From assembly GCA_028015205.1 (NCBI GenBank), contig CM051520.1:8838501-8902500 (forward strand): 64,000 bases of DNA, read 5' to 3'. Shown piece by piece: positions 12,439 through 25,185 of the stretch. The stretch is from Mytilisepta virgata (Eukaryota; Mollusca; Bivalvia; Mytilida; Mytilidae). A program made the position numbers and the translations under genes. Position 1 is the first letter of the stretch, and every line of letters begins with the position of its first letter. Under the pieces are notes generated by a model. The model saw only the letters and a program-made list of their open reading frames with translations, did no database searches and was not told the DNA's origin.

Positions 12439-13106
12439 CAAAGTATGATCTTAAAACGGAAATAAAATATCCTACAATGTCTGATTTTCACCACAGACGA
12501 AATGTTCGGTCTTCAAAACAACTATATCAAATAAGACTTAAAAGAGGAAATCAAGATTCATATGGCCAGCTATTACATGCAAAATATGCAGGTGGAAAAT
12601 TTCGAAGCTTAATTGGAGCGCATCAGCTAAACAAACCTGAGCTTGCAAAATATTTGTCAGACTCTTTTCAGCGGCAATTAAAATCAGGAACATACTATGG
12701 CCCTAAGGACAAACCTGTAATACAGAGCATATTAAAAATGATTGACAGTAAACAGTATAAAGATGCCTATGCTTCTATTGTTAAATTAGAAACAAGTGCA
12801 AAACATTCACTAGGACAGAAACACGGAAAAAAGATACGTAAAGCACGAATAAAAAAAGCCATCGTACGACTTTCTGTCGCAGTAAAGCGGTTATTGGAGG
12901 GAAGTGGAAAGCCAACTCGTGGTATTCTTTTCATGGTAGAGCATAATCTTAAATCGGCATCACATTTTGAAAAAGAGGATAAGATTTTAATACAAGAAAT
13001 AATGGATCTGATTGAAAAGAAAAAGTATAAAGAAGCATTGGACTTTATAAAAATGGAGAAAGAAAGTTTGTATGGGACGATGATATACAGATTTAAACGT
13101 GAAGTG
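12439..13106 (+). CDS. Cassette 4 exon A, Ser to Gly variant
   Basis: Copy of the 668-nt exon with one coding change: A to G at 12699 turns AGC into GGC, so Ser 75 (counting from the internal Met) becomes Gly in the TYY-S-PKD stretch of the first 90-residue subrepeat. Splice sites and phases are as in cassette 1. It follows the unique insertion. Confidence 0.87.
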
Positions 13107-13319
13107 GTATGTATTGATACAACCTTTAACACATTATGAATGTGTTTTTAGCAGCCTTAAGTTTTTGGCAAATTTTGTCTATCACCTGGTGAATGAATTG
13201 TCTGATGTTATTTTATCAATCAAAATAAAAATGGTGATTTCTAATTGATACCTGTAATTTAAACGTAAACAATGAACATAAATTTTCTAATTCCTATATG
13301 TTTTTTCTTGTCTTCACAG

Positions 13320-13374
13320 GAAACTAGTTTACCTGAAAATGTCACTGAGCAAATATATAAAGGGAAGCCAGAAG
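13320..13374 (+). CDS. Cassette 4 exon B (linker exon)
   Basis: Same 55-nt linker exon. The following intron has unit-specific single-base changes at 13515 and 13955. Confidence 0.83.
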
Positions 13375-14957
13375 GTATTTTGAAGTTTGAACATGATTGA
13401 GTATAAATATATAAAACAAATGCGTGAATTGATTTGCCCCCATTAACCCAGCGTAGTTTGTAACGAGATATTGAGCATAAACATCAACTTTAATTCCTAG
13501 ACCCACCATATTTGATCTATAGATATTTCTTAGTGGGTACATGTTGGTATGACACCTGCCTTTTGACCTTGACCTCAATTTCACGCTTGAGTGACTTGTT
13601 TCACTTTTTGGGATAATGGCCATTTCTTAGCAACTGCAGTAAATAGATCCAACCATATTTGGTCTATAGATAGTCCTTGGTAGGTACATGGCTGCCTGAG
13701 ATCTTCACCTGAATTTTAACTTGAGTCACATTTTTATGATTAAGTCCGTTTCTCTGTAGCTACAATACCTATATCCACTGTATGTCAGTCTGACACCTAA
13801 CCTTAACCACAATTTTAGGCACGAGTGACTCTCGTCCCATTTTTACAAATGAGTCCATTTCTCAACAAGTGTTATACATGGATGTTTGGGAGATTTGTTT
13901 GGATCAAAATATTTATTTTCAATGTTGTGGTTTAATTATTTATTTTTGCCATAGACTGAGTTAATTATTTATTTTCATATAAGGATAGATTCGCGTGTAC
14001 ATGAGCTTAATCTGAAGCAAACAAATTATTTTCTTCAACCTCTGCATCAAATTATTTATTAGAAAAAAATCCTGAAAGAATCCCCTCCTTAAAATCTAAT
14101 GGCCATCCTGGTCATCCCTTTACTTTGGTGCAAATCGGAAAAAACAAAAACATAAGCTTTTTTCTGTTGAACTATATATGCCAAGATACAAATAAATGTT
14201 GAACAAGTCAGAGCAATATCTCACCAGAAAATTCCAAAAAAAAGACAAATCATATGTTTGCATTTAGTTTTATGAGACGGTCCCTACGGGTGATTTGTAA
14301 ATGATTGTGAAGTTGTTAGTTAACAGTGGGATGTTTACACTTTCGTAACATGTCTAATAAGACCACATAAGTGTATACCTTTAAAAGTGGATTATCTGGT
14401 TTATCCGATCACAATAGTTAAATTGTAAATATTTAAATCCTCCACAATGCTCAAACTGAAAATTCTATAATTAAGCTATCTCGATTGATAATCTGCTTGT
14501 AACGATGTAAGAATCTATATGTACATTGTATTTTATTTTTATTCTTTATTATTATAAAGTAAACGTTTATTCTTATTATGACACATGCTTCTCCTTTTTA
14601 TACCATGAAAATATCAGTCTTCATACCTATAGATCATTTTGTGCGACTTAATGCTTCGATTTTACAATGTTCCAAATATATATTTGTGTTTTTGTGTATC
14701 CCTATGTAGTGAAAGAATCTTTTTGGATCCCAAAAACTTAACACAAAACTTGCAGAGAGACATTGAGCTGATCTGTCGGGGGGTGGGGGGACTTCACAAT
14801 TACAAAACGTAACTTTTTTGCCATTGTAGCATCACGTTTCCAAGTGTCTTTATATATAGTATGTTTACTTCCACTGAATAAATCTGAAACGTTTGGAAAA
14901 CATGGCGTAGAGTTTATGTATAACCCTTTATATATCTCTATATTTGTATATTTCCAG

Positions 14958-15625
14958 CAAAGTATGATCTTAAAACGGAAATAAAATATCCTACAATGTC
15001 TGATTTTCACCACAGACGAAATGTTCGGTCTTCAAAACAACTATATCAAATAAGACTTAAAAGAGGAAATCAAGATTCATATGGCCAGCTATTACATGCA
15101 AAATATGCAGGTGGAAAATTTCGAAGCTTAATTGGAGCGCATCAGCTAAACAAACCTGAGCTTGCAAAATATTTGTCAGACTCTTTTCAGCGGCAATTAA
15201 AATCAGGAACATACTATAGCCCTAAGGACAAACCTGTAATACAGAGCATATTAAAAATGATTGACAGTAAACAGTATAAAGATGCCTATGCTTCTATTGT
15301 TAAATTAGAAACAAGTGCAAAACATTCACTAGGACAGAAACACGGAAAAAAGATACGTAAAGCACGAATAAAAAAAGCCATCGTACGACTTTCTGTCGCA
15401 GTAAAGCGGTTATTGGAGGGAAGTGGAAAGCCAACTCATGGTATTCTTTTCATGGTAGAGCATAATCTTAAATCGGCATCACATTTTGAAAAAGAGGATA
15501 AGATTTTAATACAAGAAATAATGGATCTGATTGAAAAGAAAAAGTATAAAGAAGCATTGGACTTTATAAAAATGGAGAAAGAAAGTTTGTATGGGACGAT
15601 GATATACAGATTTAAACGTGAAGTG
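14958..15625 (+). CDS. Cassette 5 exon A, Arg to His variant
   Basis: Copy of the 668-nt exon with G to A at 15438, changing Arg 148 to His just before the second subrepeat (KPT-R-GI). It shares a C to T change upstream of the exon (14769) with cassette 6 (17288), so these two units look like the closest relatives in the array. Confidence 0.87.
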
Positions 15626-15838
15626 GTATGTATTGATACAACCTTTAACACATTATGAATGTGTTTTTAGCAGCCTTAAGTTTTTGGCAAATTTTGTCTA
15701 TCACCTGGTGAATGAATTGTCTGATGTTATTTTATCAATCAAAATAAAAATGGTGATTTCTAATTGATACCTGTAATTTAAACGTAAACAATGAACATAA
15801 ATTTTCTAATTCCTATATGTTTTTTCTTGTCTTCACAG

Positions 15839-15893
15839 GAAACTAGTTTACCTGAAAATGTCACTGAGCAAATATATAAAGGGAAGCCAGAAG
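15839..15893 (+). CDS. Cassette 5 exon B (linker exon)
   Basis: Same 55-nt linker exon. The intron after it has private changes at 16525 (C to A) and 17026 (G to A). Confidence 0.83.
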
Positions 15894-17476
15894 GTATTTT
15901 GAAGTTTGAACATGATTGAGTATAAATATATAAAACAAATGCGTGAATTGATTTGCCCCCATTAACCCAGCGTAGTTTGTAACGAGATATTGAGCATAAA
16001 CATCAACTTTAATTCCTAGACCCACCATATTTGGTCTATAGATATTTCTTAGTGGGTACATGTTGGTATGACACCTGCCTTTTGACCTTGACCTCAATTT
16101 CACGCTTGAGTGACTTGTTTCACTTTTTGGGATAATGGCCATTTCTTAGCAACTGCAGTAAATAGATCCAACCATATTTGGTCTATAGATAGTCCTTGGT
16201 AGGTACATGGCTGCCTGAGATCTTCACCTGAATTTTAACTTGAGTCACATTTTTATGATTAAGTCCGTTTCTCTGTAGCTACAATACCTATATCCACTGT
16301 ATGTCAGTCTGACACCTAACCTTAACCACAATTTTAGGCACGAGTGACTCTCGTCCCATTTTTACAAATGAGTCCATTTCTCAACAAGTGTTATACATGG
16401 ATGTTTGGGAGATTTGTTTGGATCAAAATATTTATTTTCAATGTTGTGGTTTAATTATTTATTTTTGCCATAGGCTGAGTTAATTATTTATTTTCATATA
16501 AGGATAGATTCGCGTGTACATGAGATTAATCTGAAGCAAACAAATTATTTTCTTCAACCTCTGCATCAAATTATTTATTAGAAAAAAATCCTGAAAGAAT
16601 CCCCTCCTTAAAATCTAATGGCCATCCTGGTCATCCCTTTACTTTGGTGCAAATCGGAAAAAACAAAAACATAAGCTTTTTTCTGTTGAACTATATATGC
16701 CAAGATACAAATAAATGTTGAACAAGTCAGAGCAATATCTCACCAGAAAATTCCAAAAAAAAGACAAATCATATGTTTGCATTTAGTTTTATGAGACGGT
16801 CCCTACGGGTGATTTGTAAATGATTGTGAAGTTGTTAGTTAACAGTGGGATGTTTACACTTTCGTAACATGTCTAATAAGACCACATAAGTGTATACCTT
16901 TAAAAGTGGATTATCTGGTTTATCCGATCACAATAGTTAAATTGTAAATATTTAAATCCTCCACAATGCTCAAACTGAAAATTCTATAATTAAGCTATCT
17001 CGATTGATAATCTGCTTGTAACGATATAAGAATCTATATGTACATTGTATTTTATTTTTATTCTTTATTATTATAAAGTAAACGTTTATTCTTATTATGA
17101 CACATGCTTCTCCTTTTTATACCATGAAAATATCAGTCTTCATACCTATAGATCATTTTGTGCGACTTAATGCTTCGATTTTACAATGTTCCAAATATAT
17201 ATTTGTGTTTTTGTGTATCCCTATGTAGTGAAAGAATCTTTTTGGATCCCAAAAACTTAACACAAAACTTGCAGAGAGACATTGAGCTGATCTGTCGGGG
17301 GGTGGGGGGACTTCACAATTACAAAACGTAACTTTTTTGCCATTGTAGCATCACGTTTCCAAGTGTCTTTATATATAGTATGTTTACTTCCACTGAATAA
17401 ATCTGAAACGTTTGGAAAACATGGCGTAGAGTTTATGTATAACCCTTTATATATCTCTATATTTGTATATTTCCAG

Positions 17477-18144
17477 CAAAGTATGATCTTAAAACGGAAA
17501 TAAAATATCCTACAATGTCTGATTTTCACCACAGACGAAATGTTCGGTCTTCAAAACAACTATATCAAATAAGACTTAAAAGAGGAAATCAAGATTCATA
17601 TGGCCAGCTATTACATGCAAAATATGCAGGTGGAAAATTTCGAAGCTTAATTGGAGCGCATCAGCTAAACAAACCTGAGCTTGCAAAATATTTGTCAGAC
17701 TCTTTTCAGCGGCAATTAAAATCAGGAACATACTATAGCCCTAAGGACAAACCTGTAATACAGAGCATATTAAAAATGATTGACAGTAAACAGTATAAAG
17801 ATGCCTATGCTTCTATTGTTAAATTAGAAACAAGTGCAAAACATTCACTAGGACAGAAACACGGAAAAAAGATACGTAAAGCACGAATAAAAAAAGCCAT
17901 CGTACGACTTTCTGTCGCAGTAAAGCGGTTATTGGAGGGAAGTGGAAAGCCAACTCGTGGTATTCTTTTCATGGTAGAGCATAATCTTAAATCGGCATCA
18001 CATTTTGAAAAAGAGGATAAGATTTTAATACAAGAAATAATGGATCTGATTGAAAAGAAAAAGTATAAAGAAGCATTGGACTTTATAAAAATGGAGAAAG
18101 AAAGTTTGTATGGGACGATGATATACAGATTTAAACGTGAAGTG
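17477..18144 (+). CDS. Cassette 6 exon A (internal exon)
   Basis: Copy of the 668-nt exon encoding the same protein as cassettes 1-3. The upstream intron shares the 17288 T with cassette 5. Confidence 0.87.
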
Positions 18145-18357
18145 GTATGTATTGATACAACCTTTAACACATTATGAATGTGTTTTTAGCAGCCTTAAGT
18201 TTTTGGCAAATTTTGTCTATCACCTGGTGAATGAATTGTCTGATGTTATTTTATCAATCAAAATAAAAATGGTGATTTCTAATTGATACCTGTAATTTAA
18301 ACGTAAACAATGAACATAAATTTTCTAATTCCTATATGTTTTTTCTTGTCTTCACAG

Positions 18358-18412
18358 GAAACTAGTTTACCTGAAAATGTCACTGAGCAAATATATAAAG
18401 GGAAGCCAGAAG
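18358..18412 (+). CDS. Cassette 6 exon B (linker exon)
   Basis: Last intact copy of the 55-nt linker exon in the array. The following intron has a private T to C change at 18608. Confidence 0.83.
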
Positions 18413-19995
18413 GTATTTTGAAGTTTGAACATGATTGAGTATAAATATATAAAACAAATGCGTGAATTGATTTGCCCCCATTAACCCAGCGTAGTTTGTA
18501 ACGAGATATTGAGCATAAACATCAACTTTAATTCCTAGACCCACCATATTTGGTCTATAGATATTTCTTAGTGGGTACATGTTGGTATGACACCTGCCTT
18601 TTGACCTCGACCTCAATTTCACGCTTGAGTGACTTGTTTCACTTTTTGGGATAATGGCCATTTCTTAGCAACTGCAGTAAATAGATCCAACCATATTTGG
18701 TCTATAGATAGTCCTTGGTAGGTACATGGCTGCCTGAGATCTTCACCTGAATTTTAACTTGAGTCACATTTTTATGATTAAGTCCGTTTCTCTGTAGCTA
18801 CAATACCTATATCCACTGTATGTCAGTCTGACACCTAACCTTAACCACAATTTTAGGCACGAGTGACTCTCGTCCCATTTTTACAAATGAGTCCATTTCT
18901 CAACAAGTGTTATACATGGATGTTTGGGAGATTTGTTTGGATCAAAATATTTATTTTCAATGTTGTGGTTTAATTATTTATTTTTGCCATAGGCTGAGTT
19001 AATTATTTATTTTCATATAAGGATAGATTCGCGTGTACATGAGCTTAATCTGAAGCAAACAAATTATTTTCTTCAACCTCTGCATCAAATTATTTATTAG
19101 AAAAAAATCCTGAAAGAATCCCCTCCTTAAAATCTAATGGCCATCCTGGTCATCCCTTTACTTTGGTGCAAATCGGAAAAAACAAAAACATAAGCTTTTT
19201 TCTGTTGAACTATATATGCCAAGATACAAATAAATGTTGAACAAGTCAGAGCAATATCTCACCAGAAAATTCCAAAAAAAAGACAAATCATATGTTTGCA
19301 TTTAGTTTTATGAGACGGTCCCTACGGGTGATTTGTAAATGATTGTGAAGTTGTTAGTTAACAGTGGGATGTTTACACTTTCGTAACATGTCTAATAAGA
19401 CCACATAAGTGTATACCTTTAAAAGTGGATTATCTGGTTTATCCGATCACAATAGTTAAATTGTAAATATTTAAATCCTCCACAATGCTCAAACTGAAAA
19501 TTCTATAATTAAGCTATCTCGATTGATAATCTGCTTGTAACGATGTAAGAATCTATATGTACATTGTATTTTATTTTTATTCTTTATTATTATAAAGTAA
19601 ACGTTTATTCTTATTATGACACATGCTTCTCCTTTTTATACCATGAAAATATCAGTCTTCATACCTATAGATCATTTTGTGCGACTTAATGCTTCGATTT
19701 TACAATGTTCCAAATATATATTTGTGTTTTTGTGTATCCCTATGTAGTGAAAGAATCTTTTTGGATCCCAAAAACTTAACACAAAACTTGCAGAGAGACA
19801 TTGAGCCGATCTGTCGGGGGGTGGGGGGACTTCACAATTACAAAACGTAACTTTTTTGCCATTGTAGCATCACGTTTCCAAGTGTCTTTATATATAGTAT
19901 GTTTACTTCCACTGAATAAATCTGAAACGTTTGGAAAACATGGCGTAGAGTTTATGTATAACCCTTTATATATCTCTATATTTGTATATTTCCAG

Positions 19996-20663
19996 CAAAG
20001 TATGATCTTAAAACGGAAATAAAATATCCTACAATGTCTGATTTTCACCACAGACGAAATGTTCGGTCTTCAAAACAACTATATCAAATAAGACTTAAAA
20101 GAGGAAATCAAGATTCATATGGCCAGCTATTACATGCAAAATATGCAGGTGGAAAATTTCGAAGCTTAATTGGAGCGCATCAGCTAAACAAACCTGAGCT
20201 TGCAAAATATTTGTCAGACTCTTTTCAGCGGCAATTAAAATCAGGAACATACTATAGCCCTAAGGACAAACCTGTAATACAGAGCATATTAAAAATGATT
20301 GACAGTAAACAGTATAAAGATGCCTATGCTTCTATTGTTAAATTAGAAACAAGTGCAAAACATTCACTAGGACAGAAACACGGAAAAAAGATACGTAAAG
20401 CACGAATAAAAAAAGCCATCGTACGACTTTCTGTCGCAGTAAAGCGGTTATTGGAGGGAAGTGGAAAGCCAACTCGTGGTATTCTTTTCATGGTAGAGCA
20501 TAATCTTAAATCGGCATCACATTTTGAAAAAGAGGATAAGATTTTAATACAAGAAATAATGGATCTGATTGAAAAGAAAAAGTATAAAGAAGCATTGGAC
20601 TTTATAAAAATGGAGAAAGAAAGTTTGTATGGGACGATGATTTACAGATTTAAACGTGAATTG
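19996..20663 (+). CDS. Cassette 7 exon A, last array copy with diverged 3' end
   Basis: The exon matches the other copies up to about 20641 and then diverges. The final codons read GAA TTG instead of GAA GTG, with donor gtatgt at 20664, so the last residue is Leu rather than Val. The intron past the donor shares only a short stretch with the array intron. Its partner exon B is the divergent 42005-42056 exon, across a 21.3-kb intron. This copy marks the right edge of the homogenised array. Reading through the donor gives a chance extension to a stop at 20742. Confidence 0.85.
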
Positions 20664-21039
20664 GTATGTATGATACATCCTGTAATAGCTTTTCAAAAAG
20701 CTTGCCTGGCTAAACTTTTAATAAATATGTATTATAATACATGATATGTATGAGGCTAAATGCTATACTAAATATTTACTGCGACAGTTGACTGACGACA
20801 GTTGACTGAGTAATAGCTGCATAGTTTTGGTAATGATAAGTTGCATTAATTACTTCACAAGATAATGTTAAATTCATTTTATGTATTAAGGCTTAACCAA
20901 GTGATGGTAAAAAATATTATAGACAAATAATTTAAATGCTTAAAAACAAAATTAATGATTTAATAAGAAAAAATATTTTTATGCATTAAAAATAATGAAC
21001 ATGTCAAAGGCAACTATTTTGTAACGGTAAATGCTAACT
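20664..21039. other. Start of the 21.3-kb intron, no recognisable element
   Basis: AT-rich intron sequence. It contains a short direct repeat of 'gacagttgactga' near 20783-20808. I see no coding potential beyond the chance continuation of the upstream frame to 20742. Confidence 0.4.
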
Positions 21040-22795
21040 ACACAGTAATAAGTCCCCGACCACGAAGTTTCTTATTATTATTAATATTAACTCCCAAAAA
21101 CAACGTTTGGGTGACTTATTGTTTTTTCTCCGTTTCTAATATTATTTTATATATATCTATATATATATTATTATTCTTTTCCTTCGTTCTTCATCTTCTC
21201 CATCTTCTGAGCCATGAATTTCCCCGAAGCAGATCTCAAAAACCGTTCAACCGAACTTGATGAAACTTGGTTCAAAAATAGTTGTCCATGCCTAGTTGTG
21301 CATTAAGGTTTCAAAATTTTCAAAATGGCCACCAAAATGCGGAAAATATCAACATGATCCGATTTGCACAAAATTTGGTTTCAAAGTAGATTATGATATT
21401 GCGAAGTGATTTCCGTCATCAAAAATGTTCCATCTGCCGCCATTGTCAAAAAGGCCGCCAAAATGCCGAAAAATTCAACAAGCTTCCATTTCAACCAAAT
21501 ATGGTTTCCAAGTAGATTATGATATTGCAAAGTGATTTCCGTAATTGAAGTTTCAAAATGGCCGCGGTTTTGGGGACTTTCGTATTATTTGTTATTAAGT
21601 CCCTGACCAAGAAGTGTCGGGTGACTTATTGTTTTTGCCCCGTTTCTTCTTCTTATTATTAAGTCTCCCAAACGAAGTTTGGAGACTTATTGTTTTTACT
21701 CCGTTTCTTATTATTATTTTTCCGTCTTTTTTTCTTCCGCTTTCCATTTCAACTTGTCCGACGCAGATCTCGAACACGACTCAGCGGAATGACATGAAAC
21801 TTACTGGGGTGACAGACCCCAATGCCTAGTTGTGCAAGAATCTTTAAAATTTTTCAAAATGGCCGCCATTTTCAAGATGGTCGCCGAAAACTTTCGACCT
21901 CAATTTTCTCAAAAACTGCCCGGCAGAATTTCATCAAACTTAGTATAAATGTTCAGTAGCACGAGTGGAAACTTTTTATTAAAGAAAAAACGGAAATGAT
22001 ATGTCGGCCATTTTCAAAATGGCCGCCAATAGTTGAAAAAAGTGAACTTGCTTGGATTTCAACGATTTTTGGTTTATATAGTAAACATGATATCCCGAGT
22101 TGAATGGCGATAACGCAAATGTTCTACCGGCAGCCATTTTCAAAATGGCCACCATTTTCCCGCCAAAAAAGTGAACTTGCTTGGATTTCAACGATTTTAG
22201 GTTTATATAGTAAACATGATATCCCGAGTTGAATGGCGATAACGCAAATGTTCTACCGGCAGCCATTTTCCCGCCAAATTTTTAACATTCTTCAATTTCA
22301 ATGCAATTTGGCACAAAGGGTAAACATGATATCCCGAGATGAATGGCGTTAAAGAAAATGTTTTACGGGCAGCCATTTTCAAAATGGCCGCCATTTTCCC
22401 GTCAAAAAAGTGAACCTGCTTGGATTTCAACGATTTTAGGTTATTCAGTAAACATGATATCCGGAGTTGAATGGCGATAACGCAAATGTTCTACGGGGAG
22501 CCATTTTCAAAATGGCCGACATTTTCCCGCCAAAATTTCAACATTCTTCAATTTCAATGCAATTTGGTATAAAGGGTAAACATGATATCTCGAGTTGACT
22601 GGAGGTAAAGAAAATGTTTAATGGGCAGCCCTTTTCAAAATGGCCGCCATTTTCCCACCAAAATTTCAACCTTGTTCCATTTCAATGAAATTATTTCAAC
22701 CTTGTTCAATTTCAATGAAATTTGGTGTAATGGGTTAGCCGGGTCTAGTGGAACCCCTGCTCAATTTTTTTCGTTTGGGAGACTTCATGATCTTT
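21040..22795. mobile_element. Cluster of miniature elements rich in 'aaaatggccgccatttt' palindromes
   Basis: The stretch opens with related motifs 'aagtccc(c/t)gacca(c/a)gaagt' at about 21050 and 21597. A near-palindrome, aagtctcccaaacgaagttt followed by ggagactt, lies at 21661-21688, and a matching end 'gtttgggagactt' near 22783. From about 21840 it becomes a tandem array with a period near 120-180 bp. Each monomer holds 'ggccgccatttt' palindromes and a 'gtaaacatgatatcccgag' segment. The same family recurs at 30200-30560. It is non-coding; the minus-strand frames across it are repeat artefacts. Confidence 0.7.
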
Positions 22796-22800
22796 GATCA

Positions 22801-22809
22801 TAAATTTTA

Positions 22810-22845
<36 letters not shown>
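22801..22845. repeat. (ATT)n microsatellite
   Basis: About 13 uninterrupted ATT/TTA triplets. Confidence 0.9.
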
Positions 22846-22912
22846 GTTCTTCTTCTTAACCTTACTTTGTCCGAACGATTTTTCGAACACGAATCAAGCT
22901 AGCTGATGCTAC

Positions 22913-23704
22913 CTTCACATACACGGGTCCTTACGATTTGGCCACTTTTAGGAGCGATTTAAGAGTGGTTACGAGTAATTACGAAACATTTCCGGTTTAT
23001 TATTGTTATTACAATGTATTTGCGACAAATATCTACGATTTGTTCCGAGTTACCACGGATAAATACGAGCAAGTTACGACATTTTACGAGCTTTTTATAG
23101 ATTGTTACGAGTATATTACGGAACGTTACGATTCATCTAAGCTTTTATGTTTGAATTAGGACCTGATAACGTGTTTTTACGAATATTTGCGAGTTAGTTA
23201 CGAGTATTTACGAGTCCTTGTGTTTTATGCAATTCTCTATGTTTCATCATTCGACAAATGTCATCCAGCAAGACAATTTTTATACCTTTCCTAAATCGTA
23301 AAATATACGTATGTATTCGTAAAGTGTTCGTAATAACCATTAAAATCCGTAAAGCCATTATAACACAACGCGAATGTAAATCGTTAACATCCCTTAAGCA
23401 CTCGTTATAATCCGTAAACAAATCATAAACTAACTCTAACATATTGTAAACCCCGACCGGTTTACGACTATTACGGATTGTTACAAGTTATTTACAGAAA
23501 ATTTAACACGTGGACAATCGCAAGAAAATTTTTGACATGTCAAAAAATTTTCCTCTACTTTCATGGATCTTCACTAGCATCGTGGGGCGTCTGCGAATTG
23601 TGAAGAGTTATTAACAGATACCAACGTGTTTTGTACGGGTGCTTGCGATTGACTACGAGTTGGCGATCCGTAAGGACTCGTAAGAAAAATCTGTGTATGT
23701 CAAC
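22913..23704. mobile_element. TTACGA-rich miniature element with strand-switched halves
   Basis: From about 22927 to 23225 the plus strand carries many spaced TTACGA/TTACGAG words. From about 23286 to 23450 it carries the reverse complement (TCGTAA, CCGTAAA), and from 23460 the plus orientation returns. The ends are imperfectly inverted: acatacac at 22917 against gtgtatgt at 23693, and gtccttacg at 22927 against cgtaaggac at 23669. This fits a decayed foldback or miniature inverted-repeat element. No transposase frame is evident. Confidence 0.5.
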
Positions 23705-23719
23705 GGGGTATTAACAAAA

Positions 23720-24208
23720 CTTGGCACAAAAATGTGGCTTTGCTGTTTCAGTCTTTTTGTGAGTTGTTTTGTTATTTAGTGCGACAAAATTTATATTGTC
23801 ATGATTGTTGTATTCAGTGAAGAAGAACTTTCATTTTGAGGGGTTTTTGGGGTTTTTTAATCTCGGATTGCCGAGACTTTTGTTGGATTGATTTTTGTAT
23901 TTATCGTTTTATTTAGTTCAAAGATGGCGGCTCCGACATTTTCACAGGTTGTAAATGGTACATCTACTCAGTTGGTGTCTAATATTGCCTCAGGCACTAA
24001 CACCGACTTTAAAAAGGACAATAGGGACTTTAATTTAATTAAAAAGACCATGCCGTGTTCAATTGGTGGTAAATCCTTGCCGAAGGCTTGTATTAGCCAG
24101 ATTAATCAGACCTCGGATAATTTTGTAGTGTCACAATCCGATAAAAGTACTGTCAATTCTATGGCTTTAAATAGTGAAAACAGTGGACTAAGATCAGCAT
24201 CACATTCC
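23720..24208 (+). pseudogene. Possible LINE 5' region and ORF1 fragment
   Basis: A frame begins MAAPTFSQVVNG at about 23924 and continues for about 100 residues. It is Ser/Thr/Asn-rich, hydrophilic and protein-like, and lies downstream of a leader-like stretch. A LINE reverse transcriptase in the same orientation lies 2 kb downstream. I infer it is the start of a LINE ORF1 cut off near 24208 by unrelated repeat DNA, but no diagnostic ORF1 motif is visible. Confidence 0.35.
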
Positions 24209-24699
24209 TTAAGGTGGATTCCTATTGATATAGCTTTTTTTCCTACCCATTGAATTTTTCTAAAATTTTGCATAAACATACTTTGCATTGACCGCTTTCC
24301 AAAATTTGATTAAAAAAATAGCATGTCACCAGGTTCGTTTCCATGGTAACGGTATCCAAAGTTGGAATTTCCATTGTATGAATAAATACCTACCAGAAGT
24401 AACAATTATGGATTTTTTTTTCAAGCCTTTGAAAGTAAATAGATTTTTTCAAGCCTTTGGAAGTAAAATGAAAGTTTGTTTTGTTGTTATCACATGCATA
24501 CTGTTTAAAAAGTAAACAGAACACAAATAATGACATTGGTAGGCATATCTATTAATTTCTGACCTAATGCATTCACTATAGCAATACACAAAAAACGAAG
24601 ATTTCTGTAAAATTTCTGTTGTCCTTGAATTTCCAAAAAATTGGTTCATTGGTTCATTGAATTTTTTTTTTAATTTGACAATTGATAGTCTAAACCGCA

Positions 24700-25185
24700 T
24701 CCCTACCACTTACCTATAGTCAAAAATATGAAACCTTATTCCCATCCTAAAATAGTATGCAATTATTCTATAATAAAGAAATTAAATCAATAAACCTAAA
24801 GAAAAATGAAAGTTCACAAGCTTAAACTGACAATTTTTGAAATTTGACCTTGGTGAGCCTCCTATTTAAAAATCGATATTCCTTATCCATATTGTGCAAC
24901 TACATATAGTGTAGGACAATACTATATATAAACAAAATGAAAGAAAACTTAGTCACAAGCTAAAATTGCTTATGGTGTTTGACAATACTGCATAGAAATA
25001 AAATGCATAAATTGAAAAACAAAAGACGAGTTTACATCATAGTGAAGCTTAAATTGATAGTTTTTCAAAATTCGACCCCTGTTAGCCCAAATTTTAGAAA
25101 ATCAAAATTCTAAAACCTTAGTGCGCATCTGCATATGGTGTATGACAATGCAGTATAGAAATAAAATGCATAAATTGAACCAGAG
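24700..25185 (-). repeat. Dispersed tandem repeat, same family as 42600-45330, inverted
   Basis: The reverse complement carries about three monomers of 150-170 bp with the motifs 'gacaatact(g)tatagaaat', 'gcgcatctgcatat' and 'aaattcgacccct'. Matching monomers in the opposite orientation fill 42850-44210, and the outer segment 'cttacctatagtcaaaaata' near 24710 matches the reverse complement of 42743-42762. Confidence 0.75.

Larger units (their letters stand above)
1..20641 (+). repeat. Tandem array of a 2519-bp unit carrying a two-exon coding cassette
   Basis: The same sequence recurs with a period of exactly 2519 bp. Using the window start as phase, units begin at 1, 2520, 5039, 7558, 13389, 15908 and 18427; the fourth is split by a 3312-bp insertion. 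Each unit holds the end of a long intron (to 1569), exon A (668 nt), a 213-bp intron, exon B (55 nt) and the start of the next 1583-bp intron. Copies differ by only a few single bases that I could find, for example 5211, 12699, 13515, 13955, 14769/17288, 15438, 16525, 17026 and 18608. The left end lies upstream of the window. By period, the preceding exon B would end 14 nt before base 1. Homology stops near 20641, inside the last exon A. Confidence 0.97.
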
